64,000 bases of DNA from Calonectria ilicicola (Eukaryota > Ascomycota > Sordariomycetes > Hypocreales > Nectriaceae). The DNA is taken from assembly GCA_020809705.1 (NCBI GenBank), contig CP085830.1, forward strand, positions 4,960,001-5,024,000. Reading direction: 5' to 3'. Within the stretch, counting starts at the first letter, position 1. Each line of letters opens with the position of its first letter. A program made the translations under genes and the position numbers. Of this stretch, positions 35,761-48,310 are shown piece after piece. Below the pieces are notes generated by a model. That model did no database searches. It had not been told where the DNA came from and saw only the letters and a program-made list of their open reading frames with translations.

Positions 35761-38700
35761 CATCAACTTCTCGATCTTGTAACCAAATCCGCCAGTTGAC
35801 ATGGTTCCAGGGTGAGCATCTAAGTTCAAAGGAGCCATCCTTCCGTGCCGTAAATCCGTTTTTGTGGGATAGCATTTTGGTAATCTAGTATGTAGGTTAC
35901 TCATGATTATCTAAAGGCACGTGCATACGTCATTTTGTACTCATATCCATCTCTAGCTCTCGGCCCATTCGGCACTGACAGCTCGATCTCGTCCCAAGTC
36001 CTGATTAAGGAGGACAGCCTTATCCTGTTTCAGATGTCCAGTGGAACGATAGTGGAGTATTCTCAAGCACCAGCGGCATTTTGTGAGGTCCCTGCATTGC
36101 TATCTACCGCCGCAACTTCTAGAATTTTGCCCTTGAGGGCGATTCATGTACGTCTCACCCGCGCGCGTGGCCCGCAGTTGCTACACGAGTCGAGCTAAAT
36201 ATCGGCCCGTAGCCAACAACAGCTAGTTTGCCACTTGACATCGTCCCAACTTTCAATGTTTCAGAAGAAAAATTCAGCCTCCGATTCCGGTTATCTCTAA
36301 GGCTGACCAGGGTACCCCCGTGATTCCTCCCACATCCCGCTAAATAATAACTAACTCGTCTAAAGAAAGCTTGGGCGAAGAAATTTTTATTCTTCAAAGA
36401 AAAGAATTCAAATGAATAAATCCCAATTACAGTGATTAGAAACACCTGCTTCCCTTGAATTAAGTCGCCGATCATCTTTTTATTTTAAATGATTAAGTTA
36501 TTCTAGGTTTTGTTCTCATCAGGACTGATGTCGACGTGGGGGTTTGACATTTCGAAAAAGATGGCCAATGCTTCCTTAACCCCTGGATAAATGTTTACCC
36601 AGGCGAAATGAATATTCTTTCGCAGGGAAAGTTACGTAAATTTGAGCGGCCTTTTGTAGAAAAGATCCCCTACAAAAGGTCATGTTTCACAATGCAGTAA
36701 CCACAGAGGCAATGGAAGTAGACTATGAGAAGTGTTATTGCGACCATTGACTATGATCCTTTTCACTATAATGGCCTGAGTTCCGGCAACTGCACAAACC
36801 AATCGCTATTCACATCGAGCCCACTCAGCGGAATGTGAAATTGTTCTACCATCGCCGTCGGAAAACGCACCCGCTCAAATGCCGCAACAAAAACAAATAT
36901 TGTGATCTCTTTTTGAGATATATTTTTAGTAATATGAATTTACTAACTACAATTACAGAAATAGACAGCCATAATACAAGCGAATGTGCTGTCAAAGTGT
37001 CAGATTCAGCGCTTGATATACCCTCATGCACTCTTATTCCTTTGTCTGAACATCCTTAGGCCCAATGCAAGCCAATTATAATTTTATTCTCCTTGAGTTA
37101 CTAGCGATCGTATCAGGTCCATTATACGTAATTTCTGGTCACTGCGTTCAAGATAAGCTAGTTGCATAAATTAAGAGAATCCTAGGACTTCAATCTGCAT
37201 CAGATATCGATCAAGAGGTACACTGATGACGATGAGCTTGGCTTGCTCTTGGATGAATATAATCAAGTTGATGTAGTTTCACACAATCCCATTCAATTTA
37301 TGATGCTTGCGGTGAGGGTATCAAGGCTCAACGAGAGATATCTCAGAAAATCACATTCCCAATCAGAACGACAAGGACAATAATGAGAACGTGAATGTCC
37401 AAATTTAATGAGCATACTAAGCGATTGACTTCCTATAGTTCGCCATTTGTCGCAGTCGGATTAAAAACCATACAACAAATACGGTTTCTTTTTTGTTCTC
37501 AAATGAATGGAGGAGTAAACCCCTTGAGAGTCAGGTTCGAGGTGTCCACGAACACAGTCCGATTACTTTCACGACCTCAATTACACAGCCAGGAGCTTAC
37601 ACATCCACAAGTTCCGAATCGGACAATTTAATGAAGAGTAAAAGCCGCATGCAGACTCGTCCATCATTTTACCTCATTTAGCTAGCCTTTCTTATAGCTC
37701 TCACGCCGGGAATCCTAGTGCAATCCCCTATGAGCCTGCGAAGGCATTCATTGGAGGGTTGAATCTCGATAATCGACGTTCTTGTACAGGAGTTTCCGGT
37801 GGCAAAAACCAATAGACTTACAACATTGACTCTGCCGCCCCTCCAAGCCGAAATCCGGCGCGAGTAAGCAACGCGTCATGTAAACTGCCGTGATTGCGAT
37901 GTCGTTACAGTCCTCCATATCATCATTGCATGCCACCAGATTCTATCATGCACCTATTTCTCAGTCTGTATTCAGTGATTTCTCCACTCAAGTACTCTTT
38001 AATGGTACCATTCAGTCATAATTGAGATGTTCATATCATATTGCTGAATAAAAACCAACACCGTGACAAACTAGGATGACGGCCTTGATAATCTTCGCTC
38101 AAAAGTATTTTTGTGACCTAAAAGTAAAAAGGAAAGGCTTCGCAACTAAAAGAAAAGGTTTATCTAGAATACGCGTAGCGGGATCTATCCTTCGCAACGC
38201 CGGCTACATGCGCTTGAGCAGAATGCAGACACACATATACGCTTAGCCTACGAGGAATCAAGCAAAGGGCCAGGTTCTTATAAGTTCGTCATCTTGTCAT
38301 ATAAAGGGAAATAACCCATGTATTTCCCCTCAAAAATTTGTCAACTCTTGTTGTGAAGCACTGATTTTGCCACCTTGTTTTCGGGAAAGGAAAATTGATG
38401 CGGGGAGGAAGTGCCTAGACATCGACATTGGTGAATGGTCAGTTTATACTTTTCTGCAAACAAATCCATCTGATTTGCTTTTGGTTGACCGATAAAACTA
38501 AGGCGCACAGAGACAAGCGTTTATGGATCTTTTCAAGTCCAGGCAGGTGGGATAGATCCAGACCAGACGACTCGATTGTGGCGTGGGTGCGGTTTTCGGA
38601 GCCAGCGAGCTGGTGACACTGGTATGTGGCGTCAGCCAAGGCCTGTTGCCAAGTGTGGGATTCTAAGCCGTCTCTTACCTAATGGCGCAGCTGAATCAAA

Positions 38701-40106
38701 TTGACTGAAAATGGACATTGAAAGCGAGATTGTCTTGGCACCGCTCTCATTCGCCGTGGTAGAGAGCAAAATCTTTCCCCTCGAATAGGTATCGCAGGCT
38801 AATTAGCCGTACGAAGGAGACCTCATTTTGAGGATATTCGCCATGGATCCACCAATGGCGATAAGACACCTTGGGTAAATACTTCCAATGAAGCATACTG
38901 CCAAGGATACCGTTTAGCCAACAGAAATTTGAGCGGCGAGTATATTATCCTTGTGACTCGTTTTTTTATCCTAGCGGGCCTGGCTTCCGCTAATGAAGGT
39001 TGATTGTTTAAGACATGATCGCCCATTGTCCAAAGGTTCCAACGTCTAACTGGAAACGTCGTGGGCAGCAGTAAGCTGATGGCCAGGTCAGAAAATAAAG
39101 CTTCGCCACGTCATATGGACCTGCACCGTCGCTCATCCCACTCGTCTCTGCCGCTATTGAATCTAGTCTCGACGTGCCGTGCAGTATCGCGGAATCCTAT
39201 TCACTAGTCTCCCTCCGGTGCCCATGCTGTCTTTGTCACATGCAGCAAGCCATTTTTGCCAGATAGGGCGAGCTCATTCAGGTCAGTGCACCGCTATGCC
39301 CGTTCTGTCGGGAAGCCCGCGCCCATCCACATGCCAGACTTGGCGCCAACCAGTTGCCATCTCTTTAGCCGATCCGGCGGTTTGCGGGGTTTATGTCAAG
39401 GAATTTAGGGTAGCCTTAGCGACCACTCCAATGGGTCCAGATCACTTGAGGTGAAGGCCCTTGTCTTCCAGGACAATGTGCTTTGTATCTATCCGTCATG
39501 GTTTAAACGGATTTGATCGCCATTTGGGTTTCCCCGTCCTCGCCTAGCTTTGCCTCATCCGCACCACCCCGATGTACCCTCATTATCTAGTGGCATCTAG
39601 ATTGGGCGAGTCGCAGGAAGGAAACCCGCAATGGCCAATAAAGCCAAGATGACTAGCAGATTTGTAGTGGAGCCTGCACAAAAAGGGATAGGGATGGCCT
39701 TCCAAGGAAATCGCATTCGAGCTGGACTAGACGAATTTTATCAAGGTGGCACTAGTTTCCACGGGGAGAAGGACCAGGTCCGAAAGTAGGCCCAAGTCTG
39801 GCGAATGGACATTCAAGTTTCCAAGGACAGGCCGATGTGATACTTTGACAGGTGCATCCAGAATGAGACATGATAGGAGTCAGTCTTTACGTCACGCCAC
39901 ATCCTGTACCATGCAGTTCAAGCACTGCTTGCTTTTCCGTGGGGGTTACATTAAATAGGGCTGACCCGAATCTTTGACGAGATCTCAAGAGAAATAAGAG
40001 TATTAACCAATCACCCAATTCTTCCGATTCCCCAAAAGCAGAAACATCCGATCACCAATCCTGGTAAAGCTGCCAGCCCTCTCATCTCAATTTCACGACC
40101 ATCACC
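35761..40106. other. 4.3-kb spacer without a supported gene
   Basis: Composition is normal. Many short ORFs exist on both strands (for example near 36155-36475, 37395-37680, 38439-38640, 38823-39026 and 39179-39454), but none shows family motifs, a signal peptide with cysteines, or convincing exon joints. The part before 40107 should hold the acyltransferase promoter. No tRNA was found. Confidence 0.5.
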
Positions 40107-41647
40107 ATGGCGGCTCTGAGATGCATTCTAGGGCTCGGGCCCAAAAGAACACAGCCTTGGAAATACGAGACAGACCAAGTCTATCCTATGCACTCGTCTG
40201 ATGATACTAAACTCTACCGAAAATTGATGCTAAATTGGACTCTGCGATTTGACGATGTCCTTGACTTCGACCTACTCCAAGATTCTTTATGTTGCTTGTT
40301 CGAACACGGCAACTGGAAAAAATTAGGTGGTAGGATTCGCCTAAATGTAAGTGCATCGGTCTGTCAGCACTAAATCTCAGCTAATAAATCCAGCCTGATG
40401 GAAACCTGGTCCTGAGTGTGCCAAAAGAATTCACCCCCGAGCGGCCTGCGGTCCGCTTTTCCCATCAGGTGTTTGATATGGCAATTAATGAGCATTCGCT
40501 TGCGAGCCAACTTCCAAAAGCAACAGGAGATCATATGTCAAAGCATTTAGGTCCACTCAAGTTTAGACCGTTTGGAGCGCGACCAGACGCACCAAAGTCA
40601 CTTGAGGATTTATTGTATTGCGATGAACCACAGCTGGCTGTGCATGTTACCACCTTCAAGGACGCAACGCTGATTGGAATACTATGGCCACACACCATGA
40701 CCGGTGCCATTGGCCTTTCTGCTTTAATGAATGCATGGTCGCTCTCTCTTGCTGACCGATTAAACGAGGTTCCGGATTTGCAAGGCGTATGGGACGACCC
40801 TTTAGGCCAAGCCGAATCGATGGCCGAGTCCAGCACAGAACCTTATGTGCTAGCCCCCAAACAGCTGCAAGGCTTCAAATTATTGAAGGCTGGATTCAAC
40901 TTTGCTTTAAATACAAAATTTCGTCCAAAGAGAGAGCTCCGGATGGTGTATTTGCCCGCCAGGTTCATTTCACAGCTGCGCCTACGAGCAGAGGGAGAAT
41001 TGAGAGAATCCTGCAAAGAAATCCCATTTATCAGTGATGGCGACTTGATTTGCGCTTGGGCCACGCAGCTTGTCGCTAAAGAGCGCGGTAAGGATCGCGC
41101 GATTCTTAGTTTGAATACCTTTGATGTTCAATCGCGCCTCACGTCAGTCTTTAAATCTGAACCTGCGTATGTGCAGAACACTGCATTCGGAGTCATATCT
41201 CTCTTTTCACCGCATGAAGCCATTGAAGGGGGGTTTGGGCAGGCCGCATACAAGTATCGCAAAGACATTGGTGAACAAACTACAGAGGCGCAAATTTTAG
41301 CTCAGCTACGTTGCGCCAAAGAAGCTGAGAGGACGGGCCGCCCAGCGATATTTGGAGATCCAAAAGCCATGTTCTTGGTCATCACCAATTGGACCAAAGC
41401 CAATTTTTACGAAATCATCGACTTTTCTCCAGCGGTCGTGGAGAACGATGCATCTTCAAACCAGTCCTCAAACAAGAAGAAAACTCCACCGGGCAAGCTA
41501 GTGTATCACCATTCGGAGGCCATAACAACGAATCCAACAGCGGGTAACGTCTGCGTCATTTTGGGTAAAGACTTGAGTGGGAATTACTGGGTCGCCACAT
41601 CAATGTCACCGGATGACGAGAATACAATATACTCGGTACAGTCGTAA
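40107..41647 (+). CDS. BAHD-like acyltransferase (transferase family) with altered catalytic motif
   Basis: Likely CoA-dependent O- or N-acyltransferase of the family that includes BAHD enzymes and trichothecene acetyltransferases; substrate unknown. Exons 40107-40346 and 40394-41647 (47-base intron) give 497 residues. The N-terminal part has the family pattern LRFDDVLDFDLLQDSLCCLFEHGNWKKLGGRI. The motif that should read HxxxD is H180-T-M-T-G184, so the Asp is Gly while the rest (GLSALMNAWSLSL) is well kept. The C-terminal motif DFGWG is represented by DFSPA within FYEIIDFSPA. The His survives, so weak activity or another role is possible. There is no signal peptide, suggesting a cytosolic enzyme. 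It stands alone, with large spacers on both sides and no biosynthetic core enzyme nearby. Confidence 0.85.
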
Positions 41648-44086
41648 AGAAAGGGGGTTTTGTATTCCCTAGAAGGGGTTGCACGTATAAAAGTAAAATA
41701 CGAATAACCGTTTATGTATTTATTTTAATCATCACATGCGTATTTTGAGTGCATTTTTTGGTGCGTATTTTGGGTGCGTATTCTGGTGTGCGTATTCTGG
41801 GTCCGTATTTGAGTGCGTATTTGGATGCGTGTTTGAATGGCGGCGATCAATCATTGCCAAGAGCGCAATCTCAAATACGGCTAAAAGCGGTGGTGACCTA
41901 CCCTAATCTCAGATTTGAGCCCTGTGGCACTAAATTTAAATTGCTGATGCAACCTGGCTTCTGTATTTGGATCTCCTCCGTACCCACCAAAAAAGATATT
42001 GGATCCTTTGACACATCTGTCGCTTCTCTCCAGGAATCTCGCATGATTGTGAATGTTGGGAGCGAGTAATGCGAAGATGTCGTATGAGAGCGCCTTGGCT
42101 CGCGGACTGAAGGATGTGTGTGGTCTGACATTGCCTTTGGGGTGTCACTGCTCCCTCCATTTCGGATTCGGATTTCTTGTCTATTTTTGTTCAAAACGAT
42201 AGAAGTAAGATAGAAGTCAGATATGGTGATTACAAGGTTTCCTTTCGCATGCAAGTAATGTGGTGCATGAACTTAGGCTTCTGCGCCGGCCGACCTCTAG
42301 CGGCGGCACGGAAAATTTGGGGGCATGGCATTTTCCATTTCCAGTAATTTGGTTCAAACCAATCACACTTGATAGGGTAGGCAAGTGTAGAAAGCAGTGG
42401 ATATAGGGATGCATTGACTGATTGCGAATATAGATTAATAGTATTGTGGCTTGTTGGGAGGCAATTGGCATGGAGAAACCATTGCACCGCTAATTAATAC
42501 CAAGCAAATGCAGCACTGTGATGAAAATCTGCCCTCAACAGCATGTCACCAAGCGTGCCGCTAGTCCATTGGTTAGCCGCGTGTTGCGCTAACTGGTTCT
42601 ACTTTGGACCGGGCTGTGCTTTGGCAGGGGAAGCGAGACCGGGAGCGAAGGGCGGAAAAAAAAAAAAGGAGCAAAAAAGTAAAAAGAAAATCAATGAGGA
42701 CACATTGCGGGCTGTGAAGAGAGATGAAAGCGAGAACGAAACGAAACAAAGCACTGTATCTGGGTGCCGCAACTCATGTTACGCGGTGCATCATGTAGAG
42801 GACGGCAGTGTGTTTAGCTCGTGTCACATCCAAAAAGCTCAGGCACTACCAAGAAAAGGGATGCCCCGAAATGGACCGGCCGACCGGCCCTCCCCGCTTA
42901 GTGAAGCCACTTTGACCCAGCCGGTTGGTGATAGAGGCTGTTTAGTGCGGGAAACTGTGCGCGTCCTTCACCCCAAGGACGTGCTCCGCGTCCATCCCCC
43001 GCGCGAATTGATGCCGCTCGACCTATGGCCCCCTCCACAATGCAACGTGGGCTATGAATTGAAGACGGGCTGCGTCTCATTGCACCAGCGAGGGAGATTG
43101 TGCTCTGAACACTCAATCTTACAGCCAAGCACGGAGGGGACAATGGCGCCAGGCACGTTCGGTTTCTCCATGCGGATACGGCCGTGGCTCGTAAAGGAGA
43201 CACAGGCCACGTCAAGAGTTTTCGTACTTCGCTCTGGCAATCACCAATCCTGGGCGGGTTCCCACAACCGTGCTGCTCGGGGAGGCTGCCCTGGCCAATC
43301 CGGCGCCGTGGTGAACGAACTCTGGATTCCAGCGGCGAAATAAGCTCCTGCAGGCCTCCGCAGTTGGTGGGATGCTAATTTGAGCAGACCCTTCCAGGCT
43401 CGTTCCTCACCCCCGTTTCCTGGGTCAGCTGTGCGTCCTTGGGCTAACGCGGTCTAGAACGAGGACCCTGACGCGGCGCCCCCCCAGCCCCGTTTCAGGG
43501 TCCATCGCACGCATCGGTCTGCGAATCCGAAATCCTCGCTTTTGACGGGGACAGTTTGTGCGGCGAGTTGTGTACGCTCCGCGCCGATTAGTCGTCGGTT
43601 CCAGCGGGTGGACCTCGCTTCGCCTCAACTAGTATACGCGTTTAACCTGACCTGCTCTCTTGGGCCACTGGAAATTGCGACGGCCACGCCCAAGACACTT
43701 GGCTATGGGCAACCAGCAGACGCCTCTTCGTTAACCAGAGACGCCATGTATTCCACTTGGCACAAGGGGGTCAATGTCTTGGGCCTAGGTCGGCTCATGT
43801 ATCCGGTTGAATACGGCGCATGCCGCAAAACAATCTGGGAGCTTGGAGGGGAGGAAAGAGGGGGGAGACAAAAGCCGAGCCAAGTTCCATCTCATTTCTA
43901 GGCGCATTCCCCGTCCACATTTGTCGAGCAGAATTCCAGACAAGTTGTTGTTTCCTTTCAATTCGTCATTGGAGGCCTAGCACAAGCTGTTTGTTTATTT
44001 TATTCCTCTGCGCTTGTGGCTAATATACTTTGCGCCATCCACTGCAACAACCAGTCTCCCGGATCTCAACACAAAGCTAAGACAAG
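41648..44086. other. 2.4-kb spacer upstream of the desaturase
   Basis: The first part is AT-leaning with a degenerate tandem repeat. About 42550-43900 is GC-richer and contains a 266-codon plus-strand ORF (42543-43343) with a lysine run and no family features, which I do not accept as a gene. The last few hundred bases, pyrimidine-rich around 43950-44010, should be promoter and leader of the desaturase gene. Confidence 0.5.
41738..41840 (+). repeat. Degenerate GTGCGTATTTTGG tandem repeat
   Basis: About eight imperfect units with the core GCGTATT follow one another at 10-14-base spacing (GTGCGTATTTTGGGTGCGTA and variants). It lies just downstream of the acyltransferase stop codon. Confidence 0.7.
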
Positions 44087-45942
44087 ATGGATCGCGATCG
44101 CATCTTGACACCATTCATGGTGGATGGCATGATTGCCGATGGACACACCATTGTCATCTTTCAGGACTTTGTTTTGAAGCTCGATGGCTGGATGGAAAAG
44201 CACCCGGGCGGTCGCCTCGCCATCCTCCACATGGTTGGGCGGGATGCTACCGACGAAATGACGGCGTAGGTTCGCCATAGACAGAGCTCGATATGCGATT
44301 CATTACCTCTAGCAAAATGCAATGAGTCTATGATTGCACGAGAATAAAGCGCAATCGCTAACATGCTGCAAACAGATATCATTCGGCCGCCACACTCCAA
44401 ACAATGAAGCGTTATCGAATCGGTCGCAAGCAAGGAACCTGGGTTAGCCGAACACCACCAATTCGAGGCGGTGTCTTCTACAAGGAAATTGTCGAGTGCC
44501 CCAGTGGCTCAGATACCGAAGATAGCATCAGCGACAGCGGCAGCGACGGTATTAGCGACAACGTCAGTCAGATTACCGCCATCTCCAGCACGAGCGCCCC
44601 GCAGAAGGATCTCCGCCAACGGTTCCCCACGCCTTCAGAAAAGCCCCAAGAGAGGCCAACGGCGAGAATAGTCAACGCTGCGGTGAAGAGAGAAGTCGAC
44701 AGCGACTTGGACACGTACCCTTCGCTCGACCCCCTCATTCAGAAGGACATTGCGGCAAAGTACCAAGCGCTGCACCAGAAGATTACAGACCTAGGACTCT
44801 ACAAATGTCCATACATTGAGTATGGCAAGGAAATGGCCCGATACGTCACCTTGTTTGCTTTGTTTGGTGTATTTCTTTCATACGGCTGGTACATCACTTC
44901 TGCAGTATTCCTTGGATTATTTTGGGTGAGTCCATCTCAATTGAGCCCTCAATTGGCTTCTCTAACGATTAATCCAGCACCAAATCATGTTCACTGCGCA
45001 CGACGCCGGACATCTCTCCATCACTCAGAACTTTGTGGTTGATACCCTGATCGGCATGTTCATTGCAGACTTCGCCTGCGGTCTGTCCATTGGCTGGTGG
45101 AAGAGCAGCCACAATGTTCACCACCTGGTGACAAACCAACCCGTAAGTGCCCTGTCTCTCGTTTGCCGTGCAATCGCTCACCATTACAGGAACACGACCC
45201 CGATATTCAAAACGTCCCTCTTTTTGCTACCTGCCCTACATTCTTTAAGTCGCTTCGCTCAACATACTACAACTTCACATTCGTTTGGGATGCCGCCGCC
45301 GACTTCCTGGTTCAGTACCAAAAGTACACCTACTACCCCGTCATGGGCATCGCCCGCTTCAACCTCTATCTCCTTTCCTGGTTACACGTTCTTTCCGACC
45401 GATCTTCGCAGCTGGGTGGCAGCAAAGCCTGGTGGATCCGCCCGACCGAAATCGCTTTTATGGCTGGTTACTGGTACATTTTCGGATACTGCCTTCTCTT
45501 GCGCACCCTGCCCGATTGGACAACCCGCGTTCTGTTTGTTTTGGTGTCGCACATCGTCACAATGCCGCTCCACATCCAAATCACTCTTTCCCACTGGGGA
45601 ATGTCGACTGTCGATCTCGGCGAATCCGAATCATTCCCTCAGCGTCAATTGCGAACCACCATGGATGTTGATTGTCCAGCTTGGCTCGACTTTATTCACG
45701 GAGGTCTCCAATTCCAAGCCGTCCATCACCTATTCCCCCGTGCCCCACGACACAATCTCCGCAAGATCCAAGCTCTCACAAGGGAGTTCTGCAACGAAAC
45801 CGGCATTCCTTACTCGATTCTCGGATTTATTGACGGCAATCAAAAGGTGTTGGGACGACTTGACGATGTCAGCAACCAATTGCGAGTGTTGCTCGAATGC
45901 CAGAAACACATGGCAGAAACTGGAGAAAGTGGTCTTCATTAA
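44087..45942 (+). CDS. Delta-8 sphingolipid desaturase with cytochrome b5 domain
   Basis: Membrane enzyme that puts a delta-8 double bond into the long-chain base of fungal glucosylceramides, taking electrons through its own cytochrome b5 domain. Exons 44087-44265, 44376-44925, 44978-45142 and 45190-45942 keep phase and give 548 residues. The b5 haem ligands are His39 in HPGG and His62 in AYH. A linker of roughly 100 residues follows, rich in Ser, Asp and Gly (GSDTEDSISDSGSDGISDN). The three desaturase histidine boxes are HDAGH (251-255), HNVHH (288-292) and QAVHH (474-478). The Gln in the third box is typical of front-end desaturases. Hydrophobic helices surround the boxes. The order b5, linker, desaturase matches the fungal delta-8 family. 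Confidence 0.95.
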
Positions 45943-47160
45943 ACCATTCTCCCTGTAAATTTTACAACATGCATATATATAATAGATATATATAGGGGAG
46001 GCATTTTTGGGATCAGCTGTCTAGAACCGTCTTTCATTTGACAGGTTGGCGTTTTATTTGTTTTATAGAGGAGCCGAGGAGTCCAGCACGGAATAGAGGA
46101 AGCGCATACTTGTTTGCTTCCGTTTCTTTGTTAAAAAAAGATCATGTCTTATTAGAGAATCTCATTCCTAGTCAGCGGGAATATCTGCTACGATTTCGAC
46201 TTACTTTTCTTGTTCATCTTTTGTCCATCTGTGAAGAAAGGCCAAGTCCTGTGCTGGAGATCACGGTTTAAGGTTATATGATTTCCTTTTTAGGAACTCG
46301 TCTCTTTTAATATATTACAATAGTTTCGACTTGATCCTATAAAAACAATGCCGATACCGGCCTACCATTCTTTTAATGAATAAGGAAGCAAAATAAGGTA
46401 TATTCTAGGAAAATATTTCCAGGGACGAGATATGTTTCAATCGCGTTCACTACTTGCTACTCTCGATCAAAGATGGATGCTTCTTAGTTTTTTCTAGGTC
46501 AAAGGTCAATATTTGAATCCGGTGTTGAGTACCCCGCGGCTTCGGAAACGGAAGCCGAATTAACAGGGCCCTTATCTGAGAAGCCCACGGAGAATGTGAA
46601 ATGTTGGCGTATATCACGAATGCGCAAACACGGTAGAGACCCCATAAGTTAAGAATAATGATAGCTGAATTGATCACGCCCAATTAAGCACAAGATAAAA
46701 AAGCAGTGAGTGGTGTGCGGAGCAAGATTGCACCGAAAGGCGACACAGGCGATAGATTTGGAGCCGTTGACAGGCGGGGCGGTATCCATTCAACTGCCCA
46801 ACGGACAGCGTTTCCGACGCGACAAATGACGTGAAAACGGGGACGATGCACAAATCTTCCACTAGCAATCCAAACATGGCACTTGTTAGCGCTTAGATAA
46901 TGCCGCTAATCAAACCCGACCCGAACTGAGGAGATCAGTTTGGGGGTGGGTCTCACAGTCTAGATGCTGCAATAAAACCTCGGTCGTCATTCACCCCGCT
47001 CTCCGCTCTCAACTGTTCCGTTCTTCACAATTCAATTCGATCATTTGGTGGTGTTCTGAGTGTCGGACCGAGTATCGCATCAAGCCGTGACGATATATTA
47101 ACAAAGGAATACCTACCGGAATTAATTTTGTGTCGCCATTTTCACTGTTCACACGTTAAA
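45943..47160. other. Spacer between desaturase and aldolase genes
   Basis: 1.2 kb. The first 100 bases contain TATATATAATAGATATATAT-like sequence, likely the desaturase 3' end. No gene is supported. The last part carries the promoter of the aldolase gene. Confidence 0.5.
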
Positions 47161-48310
47161 ATGGCTGCTACCTTTGAGACCCCTCTCGGCACGGCCCTCA
47201 AAAGCCAATCTGCTCAATATGGCTTCTGGCTCACGTCGGTCTTCCCCAATTTTCCCCTCAATTTTTGCAATTGTATTCGTTAACATTTATTTCATGATTA
47301 CAGACTACCTAGCGCTGCTGTGGCGCGATCTATTCTCCGATCAGGTGCCGAATCCGGGTTCGGTCGCTTCAGCTGGGTTCTCGTTGATGCCGAGCACGGA
47401 TTAATATCCGACAAGGACTACTACGAGGTAAAATGATCATGACAAGTAACAATGACAGTATTTTGAGGGTTTCTAACAATGATGTTTAGCTATGCAGTGC
47501 AATTGCCGCTGAGGGTGCGAGCCCCATCATCCGTGTGCCTTGGCATGAGGAGTGGATGATCAAGCGTGCGCTTGATTCCGGATCCCATGGTGTTTTGTTG
47601 CCCATGTGCCACACTCCCGTGCGTCCACATCTCTTATTATCATCTTGGTATCTTGAACTGACATTTAATTTTCCATGACCAAAGGAGGACGCAAAGCGAA
47701 TTGTTCAATACTCCAAGTACCCACCTCTTGGATCCAGAGGATATGGACCCATGTACGCACCTCACTCCCTCTTTGGAGTCAAGGGAAGCCAGTACGACGA
47801 TGGAGCCGACAACAGCTTATTGACTATGGTCCAAGTTGAGTCGAGATCGGCTGTGGAAAATGTCGAGGCCATTGCCAACACCGAGGGCATTGACGTTTTG
47901 CTAATTGGTAAGTTCCCGTTACGACCCATGTTTAAGACGACAAGAAAATCGGCATTTATTCTAACCCAAATTTGATAGGCCCCTTTGACCTTGCCAAGCA
48001 GATGGGCGTCGTCCGAGGCGGCGAAGAGCACGAGGCCGCTATCCAGAGGACATTGAAGGCTGCCAAGGCTGCAGGAAAGAAGGCTGCCATCTTTTGTAAG
48101 TCCATTTACAATCTCATGTTCTTTCAGACTATCTAACCTTAAATTCCTCCAGGCAGCAATGGCGAGCAGGCTTTTGAGCGTGCTCAGCAGGGCTTCGACA
48201 TGGTTTCGGTCGTGACTGACCTGGCCATTCTCGATGTGGGCGTCAACAAATCGCTGCAGGCGGCGAGTGGAAACGTCAGTGCAGAGCAGAAGCAACGTGA
48301 CGGATATTAA
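47161..48310 (+). CDS. HpcH/HpaI-type 2-keto-acid aldolase
   Basis: Class II, metal-dependent aldolase family that cleaves 4-hydroxy-2-oxo acids to pyruvate plus an aldehyde; the natural substrate here is unknown. Six exons: 47161-47234, 47304-47427, 47490-47618, 47685-47907, 47979-48095 and 48153-48310, giving 274 residues, the usual size. Recognised blocks are GFWLTLPSAAVARSIL, VLVDAEHG, IIRVPWHE (active-site Arg), DSGSHGVLLPMCHTP, the metal-binding Glu in MVQVESR and Asp in DVLLIGPFDLAKQMG (across the fourth intron), and SNGEQAFERAQQGFDMVSVVTD. The barrel is complete and no motif is missing. There is no targeting signal, so a cytosolic enzyme is likely. In fungi such genes are usually linked to breakdown of aromatic or sugar acids, but no partner gene lies next to it. 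Confidence 0.92.

Noticed and set aside
34478..35888. Several ORFs on both strands overlapping the GMC gene
   Set aside because: They are other-frame readings of the GMC gene or its leader and show no motifs of their own.
38439..39026. Two minus-strand ORFs of 66-67 codons
   Set aside because: They have no start context, splice partner or family pattern; the lengths are expected by chance in DNA of this composition.
42543..43343. 266-codon plus-strand ORF in the spacer before the desaturase gene
   Set aside because: The translation has no family motif, contains a low-complexity Lys run and Pro/Arg-rich stretches typical of GC-rich non-coding DNA, and other frames are also open here.
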